64,000 nt of DNA from Yoonia sp035117555 (GCF_035117555.1 NZ_JAYKPK010000008.1:124001-188000); one strand, 5' to 3'; positions 50,634 through 59,915 are shown, numbered from the stretch's first letter. Program-made: numbers and translations. The notes: generated by a model from the letters alone, not told the origin.

Positions 50634-50666
50634 GTCTCCGACGGGGATATTTATACTCTGACGATG
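50634..50666. repeat. Dispersed gene-end repeat, copy 3
   Basis: GTCTCCGACGGGGATATTTA and the following bases match copy 1 at 8263 almost exactly, including the tail ACTC-N-GACGATG. It lies in the 55-base gap between the RND and DsbD-like gene ends, preceded by the hairpin TGCGGC-TGC-GCCGCA. Confidence 0.6.
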
Positions 50667-50673
50667 CGCGCGC

Positions 50674-51471
50674 TTAGTTCGCTGTGCAGCCTTGAATATC
50701 GACAGCCGTGCCGTCACCCAGCACGGTAAAGCGCAGGGCGGACCGGTCGAGCGCGAAAGGCTGGCCTGAGACATGGACCATATCGACCACGGCGGTCAGT
50801 TGATTGCCCTGCCGGGTGACCTGCGGTTCAGAGACCCAGACCTGCGGATCGCCCGCCTCGATCACGACAGTTTCCTGCGCGGCAGTGGGGGCCATGGTGA
50901 TGGTCGTCGCGAGCTGCAACCCGTCACTGATCGGCGTGACACTGCAGGCAACCGTTCCGACCTGCGCCTCGGTCCGGGTCAGCGGCCGGTCGCGGAGCGC
51001 GGCCAGAATCGCAGGGTCAGAGGCCCCCACCGGCGGCAGCAAGGCGGCGAAATCCAAGGTGACGGGAATGCAGACTTCGTCACAGACGCCGATTTCGATC
51101 TGGCCGCTGATGCCCACCGGCTGGCCATCATCGCCGACTTGCAAGCGCAGCGGGAAAGTCACGCTGTTTTCATAGCCGATGGACCGCATGCCGAATGTCT
51201 CATAAACTTCGGGCACTGGGAAATGGGGTTGCACGGCGACAATACCAGTGCCTGCAATGGCAAAAGCGGGCGGAATACCGGTATCGCCCGGGGCGCGCCA
51301 ATAGGTTTTCCAGCCTTCGGCCAGATCGATCCGCAAGGCGGCGACGTGGGTGCCATCGGCCTCGCGCCAGCCGGGCAGGACGGTGACCGAAGCCAGGTCA
51401 CCGACAGCTTGACCAAAGCTCAGGGATGGCAGGCAAGACAGGGCCAGAGTGATCAGCAGATTTTTGCGCAT
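50674..51471 (-). CDS. DsbD N-terminal domain-like periplasmic protein
   Basis: 265 residues. Signal peptide MRKNLLITLALSCLPSLSFG. WKTYWRAPGDTGIPPAF, HFPVPEVYETFGMRSIGYEN and GVCDEVCIPVTLDFAALLP match the DsbD alpha-domain family (thiol-disulfide relay), with the CxxxC site at CDEVC. It lacks the membrane and C-terminal thioredoxin domains of full DsbD. Starts at 51471; the longer frame extends into the intergenic space. Likely receives electrons from an unlinked CcdA/DsbD. A further Cys pair near the end may be redox-active. Confidence 0.85.
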   Translation of the reverse strand: MRKNLLITLALSCLPSLSFGQAVGDLASVTVLPGWREADGTHVAALRIDLAEGWKTYWRAPGDTGIPPAFAIAGTGIVAVQPHFPVPEVYETFGMRSIGYENSVTFPLRLQVGDDGQPVGISGQIEIGVCDEVCIPVTLDFAALLPPVGASDPAILAALRDRPLTRTEAQVGTVACSVTPISDGLQLATTITMAPTAAQETVVIEAGDPQVWVSEPQVTRQGNQLTAVVDMVHVSGQPFALDRSALRFTVLGDGTAVDIQGCTAN

Positions 51472-51574
51472 AGGTCTATTTGGGCGATTCCGGCTGACAT
51501 GAAAAGTCACGATTGGGCGATTGACTGACACGTGCCGCCTTGCACCTGATCGGTGGGGCCACCATTGTACGAGG

Positions 51575-52144
51575 ATGGAACTGACCGCCACCTCGCTTGC
51601 CGGAAAGCTGCTGATCGCGATGCCGGATATGTCTGATCCGCGTTTTGCGCGCGCTGTCATCTATCTTTGCGCCCATTCCGAGGACGGCGGGATGGGGGTG
51701 ATCATCAACAAACCGCAGCGCCAGATCCGCTTTCCCGATCTGCTGGATCAGATGGAGATCCCGCATGGCGCGGATGCCCCCGATCTTGCGGTGCATTTCG
51801 GCGGGCCGGTGGAACCCGGTCGCGGCTTTGTGCTGCATTCGGGTGATTACCAATCCGGGCTGGGCACGCTGGAGGCGGCGGAGGGCGTCGGCATGACCGC
51901 CACGCTGGATGTGCTGGAAGACATTGCCGCCGGGCGTGGGCCGCAACAGGCGTTTCTGGCTTTGGGCTATGCCGGCTGGGGGCCGGGGCAGTTGGAAAAT
52001 GAGATCAGGCAGAATGGCTGGCTGACCTGTGACGCCGATGCCGGGATCATCTTTGGTCTGGCGAATGAGGATAAATGGGCAGGTGCGCTGAAACTTCTCG
52101 GGATTGACCCGGTGCTGTTGTCGTCCACCGCAGGCCATGCCTAG
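51575..52144 (+). CDS. YqgE/AlgH family (UPF0301) protein
   Basis: 189 residues. MELTATSLAGKLLIAMPDMS, VIYLCAHSEDGGMGVIINKP, VHFGGPVEPGRGFVLHS and FLALGYAGWGPGQLENEIRQ are the four UPF0301 segments. Function unknown, although AlgH was named for alginate regulation. The ATG at 51575 matches the usual family start; upstream TTG at 51521 is open but unlikely. Its stop is shared (CTAG) with the TlpA-like gene. Confidence 0.88.
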   Translation: MELTATSLAGKLLIAMPDMSDPRFARAVIYLCAHSEDGGMGVIINKPQRQIRFPDLLDQMEIPHGADAPDLAVHFGGPVEPGRGFVLHSGDYQSGLGTLEAAEGVGMTATLDVLEDIAAGRGPQQAFLALGYAGWGPGQLENEIRQNGWLTCDADAGIIFGLANEDKWAGALKLLGIDPVLLSSTAGHA

Positions 52145-52701
52145 GCCGGATCATCCAGCAGTGCCGTGAGGATCGCCACAGCGCTGGGGCTGGACCAATC
52201 CGCCTCGCCCTGCATCCGGGCAATTTCCATGCCATCAGGATCGAGGATCACCGTCACCGGCAGGCCGAGCACGCCCATGGCGCGGGCGAATCTTTGGCGC
52301 GGATCGATGTGCAATGGCAGATTGTCGACGCCGATTTCTTGAAAAAACCGTTCCATCGCAGGCTGCGGGTTTGGACCGACAGCGACAGTCACGACCGCGA
52401 AATCATCGCCGCCAAGGTCGCTTTGCAAAGCCGACAGATGCGGCATTTCCACCCGGCAGGGCGCGCACCATGTCGCCCAGAAGTTCAGCACGACATAGCG
52501 GCCTTCCAAATCGGCCAGCGTCATTTCGGTGCCGTCTTCGCTGGTGAACGCCTCCTCCGTTGTCGCAACCGGGGCAGGATGGAACACCAGTTTGCGCATC
52601 TCGCCTTCCCGCAGGTCTGCGATATCGGCGCTCTGTGCTGTGCCAAGGTTTGCAACACCCAGCAGGGCCGTATAAAGCAGGGCTGACAGTAACTTTCGCA
52701 T
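52141..52701 (-). CDS. TlpA-like thioredoxin-fold protein
   Basis: 186 residues. A signal peptide (LLSALLYTALLGVANLGTAQ) and the redox site WATWCAPCRVEMPHL. The domain continues with VVTVAVGPNPQPAMERFF and LGLPVTVILDPDGMEIAR including cis-Pro. Periplasmic reductant in cytochrome c maturation or cell-envelope thiol control. Start at 52701 lies against argH with shared or 13-base intergenic space; the frame upstream runs antisense in argH. Confidence 0.9.
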   Translation of the reverse strand: MRKLLSALLYTALLGVANLGTAQSADIADLREGEMRKLVFHPAPVATTEEAFTSEDGTEMTLADLEGRYVVLNFWATWCAPCRVEMPHLSALQSDLGGDDFAVVTVAVGPNPQPAMERFFQEIGVDNLPLHIDPRQRFARAMGVLGLPVTVILDPDGMEIARMQGEADWSSPSAVAILTALLDDPA

Positions 52702-52714
52702 GGGCGCTTCCTTT

Positions 52715-54103
52715 ATGACCGACAACGCAAACTCGATGTGGGGCGGCCGCTTTGCCGCCGGACCGGACGCGATCATGGAGGCAATCAATGCCTCGATCGG
52801 ATACGACCGCCGCCTTGCCCCGCAAGACATCGCTGGTTCGCGTGCCCATGCCGCCATGTTGGCCGCCTGTGGCATCATTTCAGATACAGATGCGGATGCG
52901 ATCAGGGAAGGCCTTCTCACCGTATTGTCAGAGATTGAAACTGGGGATTTCCCGTTCTCGACCGCCCTTGAAGACATCCACATGAATGTGGAAGCGCGCT
53001 TGCGCGCGCTGATCGGCGAACCGGCAGGGCGGTTGCACACCGCACGGTCGCGCAATGATCAGGTCGCCGTCGATTTCCGGCTCTGGGTGCGCGATCAATG
53101 CGATCAGGCGGATGCGGCTTTGGCGGCTTTGCAGCAATCTTTGTTAGGTCAGGCAGAGGCGGGCGCAGATTGGGTCATGCCCGGTTTCACCCATCTGCAA
53201 ACCGCCCAGCCGGTGACTTGGGGCCACCATATGTTGGCCTATGTCGAAATGCTGGCGCGGGATCGCAGCCGTTTCGCCGATGCGCGCAAACGCATGAACC
53301 AATCGCCTTTGGGGGCTGCGGCCCTTGCTGGCACATCGTTCCCGATTGACCGCGACATGACGGCGCAGGCCTTGGGCTTTGACGCACCGATGGGCAATTC
53401 GCTGGATGCCGTCAGCGACCGCGATTTCGCGCTGGAGTTTCTGGCCGCCAGCAGCATCTGCGCCATGCATCTGAGCCGGTTGGCCGAAGAACTGGTGATC
53501 TGGTCATCGGCGCAGTTCCGGTTCGTGAAGATGTCGGATAAATGGTCCACCGGGTCATCAATCATGCCGCAAAAGCGCAACCCCGATGCGGCAGAACTGA
53601 TCCGCGCCAAGATTGGCCGGATTTTCGGGGCCAATGTGGCGCTGACGATGGTGATGAAGGGTCTGCCCTTGGCCTATTCCAAGGATATGCAGGAAGATAA
53701 GGAACAGACCTTTGATGCCGCCGACAGCCTGATGCTGGCCTTGGCCGCAATGACCGGGATGGTCGCCGATATGACCGCCAACCGCGATAATCTGAAGGCC
53801 GCAGCCAGCAGCGGATTTTCCACCGCCACGGATCTCGCCGATTGGCTGGTGCGTGAACTCGGCCTGCCGTTCCGCGAGGCGCATCATGTGACCGGGTCGC
53901 TGGTCGCCTTGGCGGAATCCAAAAGCTGCGATCTGCCGGATCTGACCCTGGCGGATATGCAGGGCGTTCACGATGCGATCAGGGCGGATGTGTTCGACGT
54001 GTTGGGGGTTGAAAATTCGGTCGCGTCGCGGATGAGTTACGGCGGCACGGCCCCCGCTCAGGTGCGCGCGCAGATCGCTGGCTGGAGAAAGGTTCTGTCA
54101 TGA
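52715..54103 (+). CDS. argH: Argininosuccinate lyase
   Basis: 462 residues. Final step of arginine synthesis. The signature GSSIMPQKRNPDAAELIRAK is near residue 285; N-terminal MWGGRFAAGPDAIMEAINAS and RSRNDQVAVDFRLWVRDQCD are family segments. I chose the ATG at 52715; an ATG at 52700 overlaps the divergent tlpA start codon. Its stop overlaps the small lipoprotein start by ATGA, so argH is coupled to the two genes following. Confidence 0.96.
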   Translation: MTDNANSMWGGRFAAGPDAIMEAINASIGYDRRLAPQDIAGSRAHAAMLAACGIISDTDADAIREGLLTVLSEIETGDFPFSTALEDIHMNVEARLRALIGEPAGRLHTARSRNDQVAVDFRLWVRDQCDQADAALAALQQSLLGQAEAGADWVMPGFTHLQTAQPVTWGHHMLAYVEMLARDRSRFADARKRMNQSPLGAAALAGTSFPIDRDMTAQALGFDAPMGNSLDAVSDRDFALEFLAASSICAMHLSRLAEELVIWSSAQFRFVKMSDKWSTGSSIMPQKRNPDAAELIRAKIGRIFGANVALTMVMKGLPLAYSKDMQEDKEQTFDAADSLMLALAAMTGMVADMTANRDNLKAAASSGFSTATDLADWLVRELGLPFREAHHVTGSLVALAESKSCDLPDLTLADMQGVHDAIRADVFDVLGVENSVASRMSYGGTAPAQVRAQIAGWRKVLS

Positions 54104-54201
54104 AATACTTCGCATTGATTGCTGTGCTGACAGCACTTGCCGCCTGCGGGGCGGATGGCGCGCCAATACCGCCAAGTGCGAATGCGGAGGTGGGGCAATG
54201 A
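54100..54201 (+). CDS. Small lipoprotein following argH
   Basis: 33 residues. MKYFALIAVLTALAACGADG, with lipobox LAAC, then a short Pro/Ala-rich tail ending NAEVGQ. It overlaps argH and the DUF2834 gene by ATGA on both sides, a tight argH-lipoprotein-DUF2834 arrangement. Its size and lipobox support it although it is too short for a family call. Its role is unknown. Confidence 0.7.
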   Translation: MKYFALIAVLTALAACGADGAPIPPSANAEVGQ

Positions 54202-54515
54202 TCCGCAATCTTTGGCTGCTGCTGGCGATCTGGGGCACGATCCACCCGATGTATTATTTCATCGGCTGGTTCAACGCGAACACCTGGGACATCATGGCGA
54301 TGGTGGATGCCTGGCATGCCAACCTGGCGACCAGCGGGCTGGTCTGGGATCTGACAATCGCTGCGATCACCCTGACGATCTGGGCGATTTATGAAGGGGT
54401 GTCGCGCAAGAATTACCTGAGCCTGTTGGCCGTGCCCGCGACCTTCATGATCGGTGTCAGTTGTGGTCTGCCATTGTATCTGTATTTACGCAGCCGCCCC
54501 GGTTTCGCCCGTTAG
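54198..54515 (+). CDS. DUF2834 domain-containing membrane protein
   Basis: 105 residues with three predicted membrane helices (LWLLLAIWGTIHPMYYFIGW, then LVWDLTIAAITLTIWAIYEG, then SLLAVPATFMIGVSCGLPLY). The pattern matches DUF2834, of unknown function. It overlaps the lipoprotein gene and ends 9 bases before lysA. Confidence 0.85.
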   Translation: MIRNLWLLLAIWGTIHPMYYFIGWFNANTWDIMAMVDAWHANLATSGLVWDLTIAAITLTIWAIYEGVSRKNYLSLLAVPATFMIGVSCGLPLYLYLRSRPGFAR

Positions 54516-54524
54516 GACCTCGCT

Positions 54525-55793
54525 TTGGATCATTTTCTCTATCGTAACGGCGCGCTTTACGCCGAGGATGTGCCGCTGGCCGAGATTGCCGCCGCAGTTG
54601 GCACGCCGTTCTATGTCTATTCCACCGCGACACTGACGCGGCATTTTCAGCTGTTCGATGATGCCTTGGGCTTTGCCGATCATCTGGTGTGCTTTGCGAT
54701 GAAATCTTTGTCCAATCAGGCGGTTCTGCGGGTGCTGGCGCAGGCCGGTGCGGGCATGGATGTTGTATCTGGCGGGGAATATCTGCGCGCCAAGGCGGCG
54801 GGTGTGCCGGGCGATAAGATCGTCTTTTCCGGCGTCGGTAAAACGGCGGATGAAATGCGCCTCGCCTTGGAAGGCGGCATCCGCCAGTTCAACGTCGAAA
54901 GCGAGCCCGAGATGATTGCGCTCGATGCTGTTGCGCAATCATTGGGCGTGATTGCCCCGATCACCTTGCGCATCAACCCCGATGTCGATGCCAAGACGCA
55001 CGCCAAGATCGCCACTGGCAAATCGGAAAACAAATTCGGCATCCCGATTTCGCGCGCGCGTCAGGTTTATGCGCTGGCTGCAACCCTGAAGGGGCTGAAG
55101 GTCATCGGCATCGACGTGCATATCGGGTCGCAACTGACCGATCTTGCCCCGTTCGAGGCGGCCTATGCCAAAGTCGCCGAACTGACCGAAGTGTTGCGCG
55201 CTGACGGGCATGAGATCACCCGGCTTGATCTGGGTGGCGGGTTGGGCATTCCCTATGCGCGGTCGAACGAGGCACCGCCGCTGCCGTCGGATTATGGCGC
55301 GATGATCGAACGCACGCTCGGTCATCTGGGCTGTGAGATCGAGATTGAACCGGGCCGCCTGATTTCCGGCAATGCCGGGCTGATGGTGGCCTCGGTCATC
55401 TATGTCAAATCCGGCGAAGACCGCGATTTCCTGATCCTTGATGGGGCCATGAATGATCTGATCCGGCCTGCGATGTATGATGCCTGGCATGATATCGTCC
55501 CGGTGGTGGAACCTGCGCCGGGCACGGCACAGGCGCGCTATGATATCGTCGGTCCGGTCTGCGAAAGCGGCGACACTTTTGCCAAAGGGCGCGAGATCCC
55601 GCCGATGCAGGCGGGCGATCTGGTCGCTTTCCGGTCAGCCGGGGCCTATGGTGCGGTGATGGCATCGGAATACAACTCACGCCCGCTGATCCCCGAAGTG
55701 CTGGTCAAGGGCGATCAATTTGCAGTTATCCGCAAGCGTCCTAGCTATGAAGAGATGATCGCGCGCGATAGCCTGCCAGAGTGGCTGGAGTAG
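54525..55793 (+). CDS. lysA: Diaminopimelate decarboxylase
   Basis: 422 residues, fold-type III PLP enzyme for the last lysine step. PLP lysine lies in VCFAMKSLSNQAVLR; GMDVVSGGEYLRAKAAG, EIEPGRLISGNAGL and VCESGDTFAKGREIPPMQAG (active-site Cys and Glu) follow. Initiates at a TTG at 54525 (MDHFLYRNGALYAED) with AGGA about eight bases before. It follows argH in a cluster of amino acid genes but with separate promoters possible. Confidence 0.95.
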   Translation: MDHFLYRNGALYAEDVPLAEIAAAVGTPFYVYSTATLTRHFQLFDDALGFADHLVCFAMKSLSNQAVLRVLAQAGAGMDVVSGGEYLRAKAAGVPGDKIVFSGVGKTADEMRLALEGGIRQFNVESEPEMIALDAVAQSLGVIAPITLRINPDVDAKTHAKIATGKSENKFGIPISRARQVYALAATLKGLKVIGIDVHIGSQLTDLAPFEAAYAKVAELTEVLRADGHEITRLDLGGGLGIPYARSNEAPPLPSDYGAMIERTLGHLGCEIEIEPGRLISGNAGLMVASVIYVKSGEDRDFLILDGAMNDLIRPAMYDAWHDIVPVVEPAPGTAQARYDIVGPVCESGDTFAKGREIPPMQAGDLVAFRSAGAYGAVMASEYNSRPLIPEVLVKGDQFAVIRKRPSYEEMIARDSLPEWLE

Positions 55794-55835
55794 CCCAAAC
55801 CGCGGAGAGTAACGCTGACACAGATCCCCGACCAG

Positions 55836-58349
55836 ATGCGCCATCTGCGCCAGCCTGTCCGCTGGACCCGCATCGGTATGGTGGCGGAAAACGTGGTCCG
55901 GTGTTTCTGGCCGTTCTGGACGATCCTTTTGCTGGCTTTCGCGCCTTTGATGATGGGCTGGCAGGATATGCTGCCGCTGGAGGTGGTCTGGGCGCTGACC
56001 GCCAGTGTGATCATCGGGCTTGCGGCCACATTGATCATCGGCTGGCGGCGCTTTCACATGCCCAGCACAATCGAGGCTTTGGCCCGTGTCGATGCCACAT
56101 TGCCGGGCCGGCCGATTGCGGCAATCAGCGATGTGCAGGCGATTGGCGCGGATGATCCCGCCTCGATTGCCGTATGGCAGGCCCATGTCACGCGGATGGC
56201 GGCGCGCAGTAAATCTGCCCGCGCTGTGGAACCGGACCTGCGGATTGCCGACCGCGATCCTTACGGGCTGCGGTTTATCGCGGTGTTGTTCTTTGTCGCG
56301 GCCTTGCTATTCGGGTCGGTGCTGCGGGTCACTTCGGTCGGTGACATCGTCGCGGGGCCCTCGGCGGCGCTGGCCTCTGGCCCGGTCTGGGAAGGCTGGG
56401 TGGAACCGCCCGCCTATACCGGGCGCCCGACGCTGTATCTCAACGATATTCCTGCTGGCGCATTGCAGGTGCCGGTGGGCAGCAATGTCACAATCCGGTT
56501 TTATGGCGAGGTTGGCGCGCTGCGCCTGACGCAAAGCGTGTCCGATGCCGCGGCAGAGCCGGTGGATGGCCAGCAGCAAGTCACGATCGACAGATCCGGC
56601 ACGCTGGCCATTGATGGCCCGGGCAATGTGGTCTGGAATGTCACCGCAATCGCCGATGCCGCGCCGCAGGTCGCGCTGACCGCGCCGATCACCGCCGATG
56701 CGCTGGGCGAGCTGTCGCAAGCCTTTACCGCCAGCGATGATTACGGCGTGGAAAGTGGCACCGCGACCATCGCGCTGGATCTGGCTGCGGTCGAGCGCAG
56801 CTATGGCCTTGCCGTTGATCCTGATCCGATTGCCGATCTGGTGCTGGACCTGCCGATGCCCTTCACCGGCGACCGGGCCGCGTTTGAAGGGTTTCTGGTC
56901 GAAAATCTGAGCGAACATCCTTTGGCCAATCTGCCGGTGACCTTGCAGCTCAGCGTCACCGATGCGGCGGGCCAGACGGCCAGCACTGAGGCGGAGCCGC
57001 TGATCCTGCCGGGGCGGCGGTTTTTTCAGCCGGTTGCGCGCGCCGTGATCGAACAGCGCCGCGATCTGCTCTGGTCGCGCGACAATGCCCGACGTGTCGG
57101 GCAATTGCTGCGCGCGATTGCGCATCGGCCCGAGGATATCTTTCCTTCGGAAACCATGTATCTGCGGGTCCGCGCGATCATCCGGCAGATGGATGCGATC
57201 ACTTTGGTCGGTCTGGATGATGACACGCAGGCCGAAATTGCCACAGCACTTTGGGAGCTTGCGATCCAGTTAGAGGAAGGCAGTCTGGCCGATGCCCGCG
57301 AACGTCTGGAACGCGCGCAGGAACGGCTGGCCGAGGCGATGCGCAATGGGGCGTCAGAGGCCGAGATTGCCGAATTGATGCAGGAATTGCGCGACGCGAC
57401 GAATGACTACATGCGCATGCTGGCCGAACAGGCCGAACCCGGCGATGGCACCGATCAGGCGGATAACAGCGGCGAAAGCATGGAGCTTTCGATGAACGAT
57501 CTGCAAGCCATGATGGACCGGATCGAAGAGCTGATGCAGGAAGGCCGGATGGCCGAAGCTCAGGCGCTGATGGAACAGCTCAACCAGATGATGGAAAATA
57601 TGCGCGTGACCCAAGGCGAAGGCGGCGATGGCCCACCCAGCCCCGGTCAGCAATCGATGGATGATCTGGCCGATACGTTGCGCGAGCAGCAGGGGCTGTC
57701 GGACGAGGCGTTCCGCGATCTGCAGGACCGCGCCGATGGCAGCGGGCAAGGCCAGCAGGATGGCCAGCAAGGCCAAGGGCAGGATCAGCCGGGCCAAGGG
57801 CAGGGTCAAGGCAATGAGCCTGGTGATCAGGGCGGATCTGGTCCGGGCGATAACCAGAGCGGTCTGACCGACCGCCAGCAGGCGCTGCGGCAGGAATTAC
57901 AACGTCAACGCGACGGGTTGCCCAATTTGCCGGGTGAAGCCGGTGACACGACGCGGCAATCGCTCGATCGGGCCGAAGGTGCGATGGAAGGGGCGGAAGA
58001 GGCCCTGCGCGGCGGCGATCTGGCCGAGGCGATTGACCGTCAGGCCGAAGCGATGGATGCCTTGCGCGACGGGATGCGCGAATTGGGTCAGGCCATGGCC
58101 GAAGCCCAGACTGGTCAGGATGGCGAAGATGGTGAAGCCGCGGGCAATGCCGTGCCGGGCCAGCGCGACCCGTTGGGCCGCGAGGCGGGCGATACCGGCC
58201 AGATGGGCAGAGACCAGAATATGTTGGGCAACACCGATACCAACCGCCGCGCGGCGGAATTGCTGGATGAAATCCGTCGTCGGTCGGCTGAACAGGAAAG
58301 ACCCGAGGTGGAACGCGACTATCTGCGCCGCTTGCTGGGTCAGTTCTAG
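55836..58349 (+). CDS. TIGR02302/DUF4175-family membrane protein
   Basis: 837 residues. Membrane helices near residues 26-42, 50-68 and 145-165 precede a large periplasmic-like domain with the repeated LTAPITADALGELSQAFTAS and IALDLAAVERSYGL, then a Gln/Gly-rich low-complexity stretch (about 630-690; GQGQQDGQQGQGQDQPGQGQ) and an Arg/Glu helical tail. It matches TIGR02302. Function unknown. The ATG at 55836 lacks a ribosome site; an in-frame CTG at 55815 has GGAGAG five bases upstream and may be the true start. Confidence 0.85.
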   Translation: MRHLRQPVRWTRIGMVAENVVRCFWPFWTILLLAFAPLMMGWQDMLPLEVVWALTASVIIGLAATLIIGWRRFHMPSTIEALARVDATLPGRPIAAISDVQAIGADDPASIAVWQAHVTRMAARSKSARAVEPDLRIADRDPYGLRFIAVLFFVAALLFGSVLRVTSVGDIVAGPSAALASGPVWEGWVEPPAYTGRPTLYLNDIPAGALQVPVGSNVTIRFYGEVGALRLTQSVSDAAAEPVDGQQQVTIDRSGTLAIDGPGNVVWNVTAIADAAPQVALTAPITADALGELSQAFTASDDYGVESGTATIALDLAAVERSYGLAVDPDPIADLVLDLPMPFTGDRAAFEGFLVENLSEHPLANLPVTLQLSVTDAAGQTASTEAEPLILPGRRFFQPVARAVIEQRRDLLWSRDNARRVGQLLRAIAHRPEDIFPSETMYLRVRAIIRQMDAITLVGLDDDTQAEIATALWELAIQLEEGSLADARERLERAQERLAEAMRNGASEAEIAELMQELRDATNDYMRMLAEQAEPGDGTDQADNSGESMELSMNDLQAMMDRIEELMQEGRMAEAQALMEQLNQMMENMRVTQGEGGDGPPSPGQQSMDDLADTLREQQGLSDEAFRDLQDRADGSGQGQQDGQQGQGQDQPGQGQGQGNEPGDQGGSGPGDNQSGLTDRQQALRQELQRQRDGLPNLPGEAGDTTRQSLDRAEGAMEGAEEALRGGDLAEAIDRQAEAMDALRDGMRELGQAMAEAQTGQDGEDGEAAGNAVPGQRDPLGREAGDTGQMGRDQNMLGNTDTNRRAAELLDEIRRRSAEQERPEVERDYLRRLLGQF

Positions 58350-59074
58350 GCGTCGGCGCCGTTCATAAGCTCTGCCACGCGCGCTGCGATATCCGTCACG
58401 CCTTGGTTCAAGGTGATCCGCAACCGGTCGATCAGCGCGACATAGCTGGCCATGCCATCCTGTAGCTGCGGCAAGGCGGCGGTGATTTGATCTGCGAACA
58501 CATAAGGCAGCAGCAGGATTGCGAAAATCAGCAGCATCAGGCCAAAGCCATAGCGGAATCCCCGCCGCGCGACGACCTCTTGTTGTTCGGACTCGGTCAG
58601 GCTGGGGCGTGCTGTCAATGACCGGGCACGCAGATTGGCATTGATTTCGTCCATGCTGGGCATGTCACGCGGGCCGGGATCGGGCTGCACGGGAACAATC
58701 GCTGGCACTGGGGCGGGCGGTTTTTTCGAGGTATCCTCGTCGCGGGTGATGCGACGGATCGGCTTGTGTGTCTCATCTTCCGTCTTATTGGCCGGTGCGT
58801 TGAGGTCACGGTCACGTGCGGCTTCTTCGCGCAGGATCGCTTTGACGTTGGCGTCAATCGGCTGCCGCAGGTCGCGTGCCACTTTGGCTGGGTCGGACGG
58901 CGCTATCAGCGGTGCTTCCGGCGGGATGGGGGCTGATTCCGTAGCCGGTTCGGGGGTTTCAATCTCGAACCAGGCATGGCCGCAACTGGAACATTGCACC
59001 TCGCGGCCCGCAGGTGGGATGGCCCCATCAGGAACATCATATTGCGCGCCGCAATTAGGGCATATCAACCGCAT
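58346..59074 (-). CDS. Zinc-ribbon domain membrane protein
   Basis: 242 residues. An N-terminal zinc ribbon (MRLICPNCGAQYDVPDGAIP, then CSSCGHAW) with CxxC-CxxC, of the MJ0042 type, then a disordered charged middle and a single membrane helix near residues 180-200 (FGLMLLIFAILLLPYVFA). Function not known, but such proteins are common in Alphaproteobacteria. Divergent from ftsE over 166 bases in which I see no strong motif. Shares CTAG stop with the TIGR02302 gene. Confidence 0.85.
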   Translation of the reverse strand: MRLICPNCGAQYDVPDGAIPPAGREVQCSSCGHAWFEIETPEPATESAPIPPEAPLIAPSDPAKVARDLRQPIDANVKAILREEAARDRDLNAPANKTEDETHKPIRRITRDEDTSKKPPAPVPAIVPVQPDPGPRDMPSMDEINANLRARSLTARPSLTESEQQEVVARRGFRYGFGLMLLIFAILLLPYVFADQITAALPQLQDGMASYVALIDRLRITLNQGVTDIAARVAELMNGADA

Positions 59075-59240
59075 CTTATTAAACCTTTATTCCGGCTTTG
59101 GACCATATTGCGCCAGTGCATCCGACGCAACTTACCAATGCCACACCCAAAGGCAAAGGATTTGCAGCGATGCGCCGATGGTGATCATTGAATCCCGGCG
59201 CGGATTTAGGCACTACAGCAGCGTGAGTAAAGGAAAGATC

Positions 59241-59915
59241 GTGATTGAACTCGACAATGTCACTTATGGCTATGGCGGGACGCCGTTATTTTCCGGGGTC
59301 TCGCTCAAACTGGCGCCGGGGTCATTTCATTTTCTAACCGGGCCTTCGGGGGCAGGCAAGACCACGTTGCTGCGCCTGTGCTATGCCGATCTGCGCGCCC
59401 ATCAGGGGCAAGTGCGCCTGTTTGGGCAGGATGCCGCCCATTGGACCCGTGACGAGGTGGCAATGGCCCGCCGCAGGATCGGTGTCGTCCATCAGGACTG
59501 CCAGTTTCTGGACCATCTGTCGATTGCCGAGAATATCGCCCTGCCGCTGACCGTCGCAGGTCGGCTGACGGAGGCGCAGGATAATCTGACGCAATTATTG
59601 TCTTGGGTCAGCCTTGCGCCGCAGGCCGGGCAATTACCGCCTGAATTGTCGGGCGGTGAACGGCAACGCGCCGCTTTGGCCCGGGCTGTGATCATGTCGC
59701 CCGATGTGGTGATCGCCGATGAACCGACTGGCAATGTCGATTGGGAAATGTCGCAGCGCCTGCTCGCCCTGCTGGTCGAGCTGAACCGGATGGGCAAGAC
59801 GATCCTGATCGCGACCCATGATCTGGCGATGATCCGGTCGATGAAGGCGGATGTGAATGCGCGGGTCCTGCGGCTCAAAGGTGGCAAGTTGATGCAGGCG
59901 GGGGCAGAACTGTGA
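59241..59915 (+). CDS. ftsE: Cell division ATP-binding protein FtsE
   Basis: 224 residues. Walker A GPSGAGKTTLLRLCYADLRA, signature LSGGERQRAALARAVIM, Walker B VVIADEPTGNVDWEMSQRLL. GTG start at 59241 has AAAGGAAAG six bases upstream; the upstream open frame includes the zinc-ribbon promoter region. It pairs with FtsX (overlap of 4 bases) to regulate septal murein hydrolases. Note ZapE at 7.2 kb also acts in division. Confidence 0.93.
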   Translation: MIELDNVTYGYGGTPLFSGVSLKLAPGSFHFLTGPSGAGKTTLLRLCYADLRAHQGQVRLFGQDAAHWTRDEVAMARRRIGVVHQDCQFLDHLSIAENIALPLTVAGRLTEAQDNLTQLLSWVSLAPQAGQLPPELSGGERQRAALARAVIMSPDVVIADEPTGNVDWEMSQRLLALLVELNRMGKTILIATHDLAMIRSMKADVNARVLRLKGGKLMQAGAEL

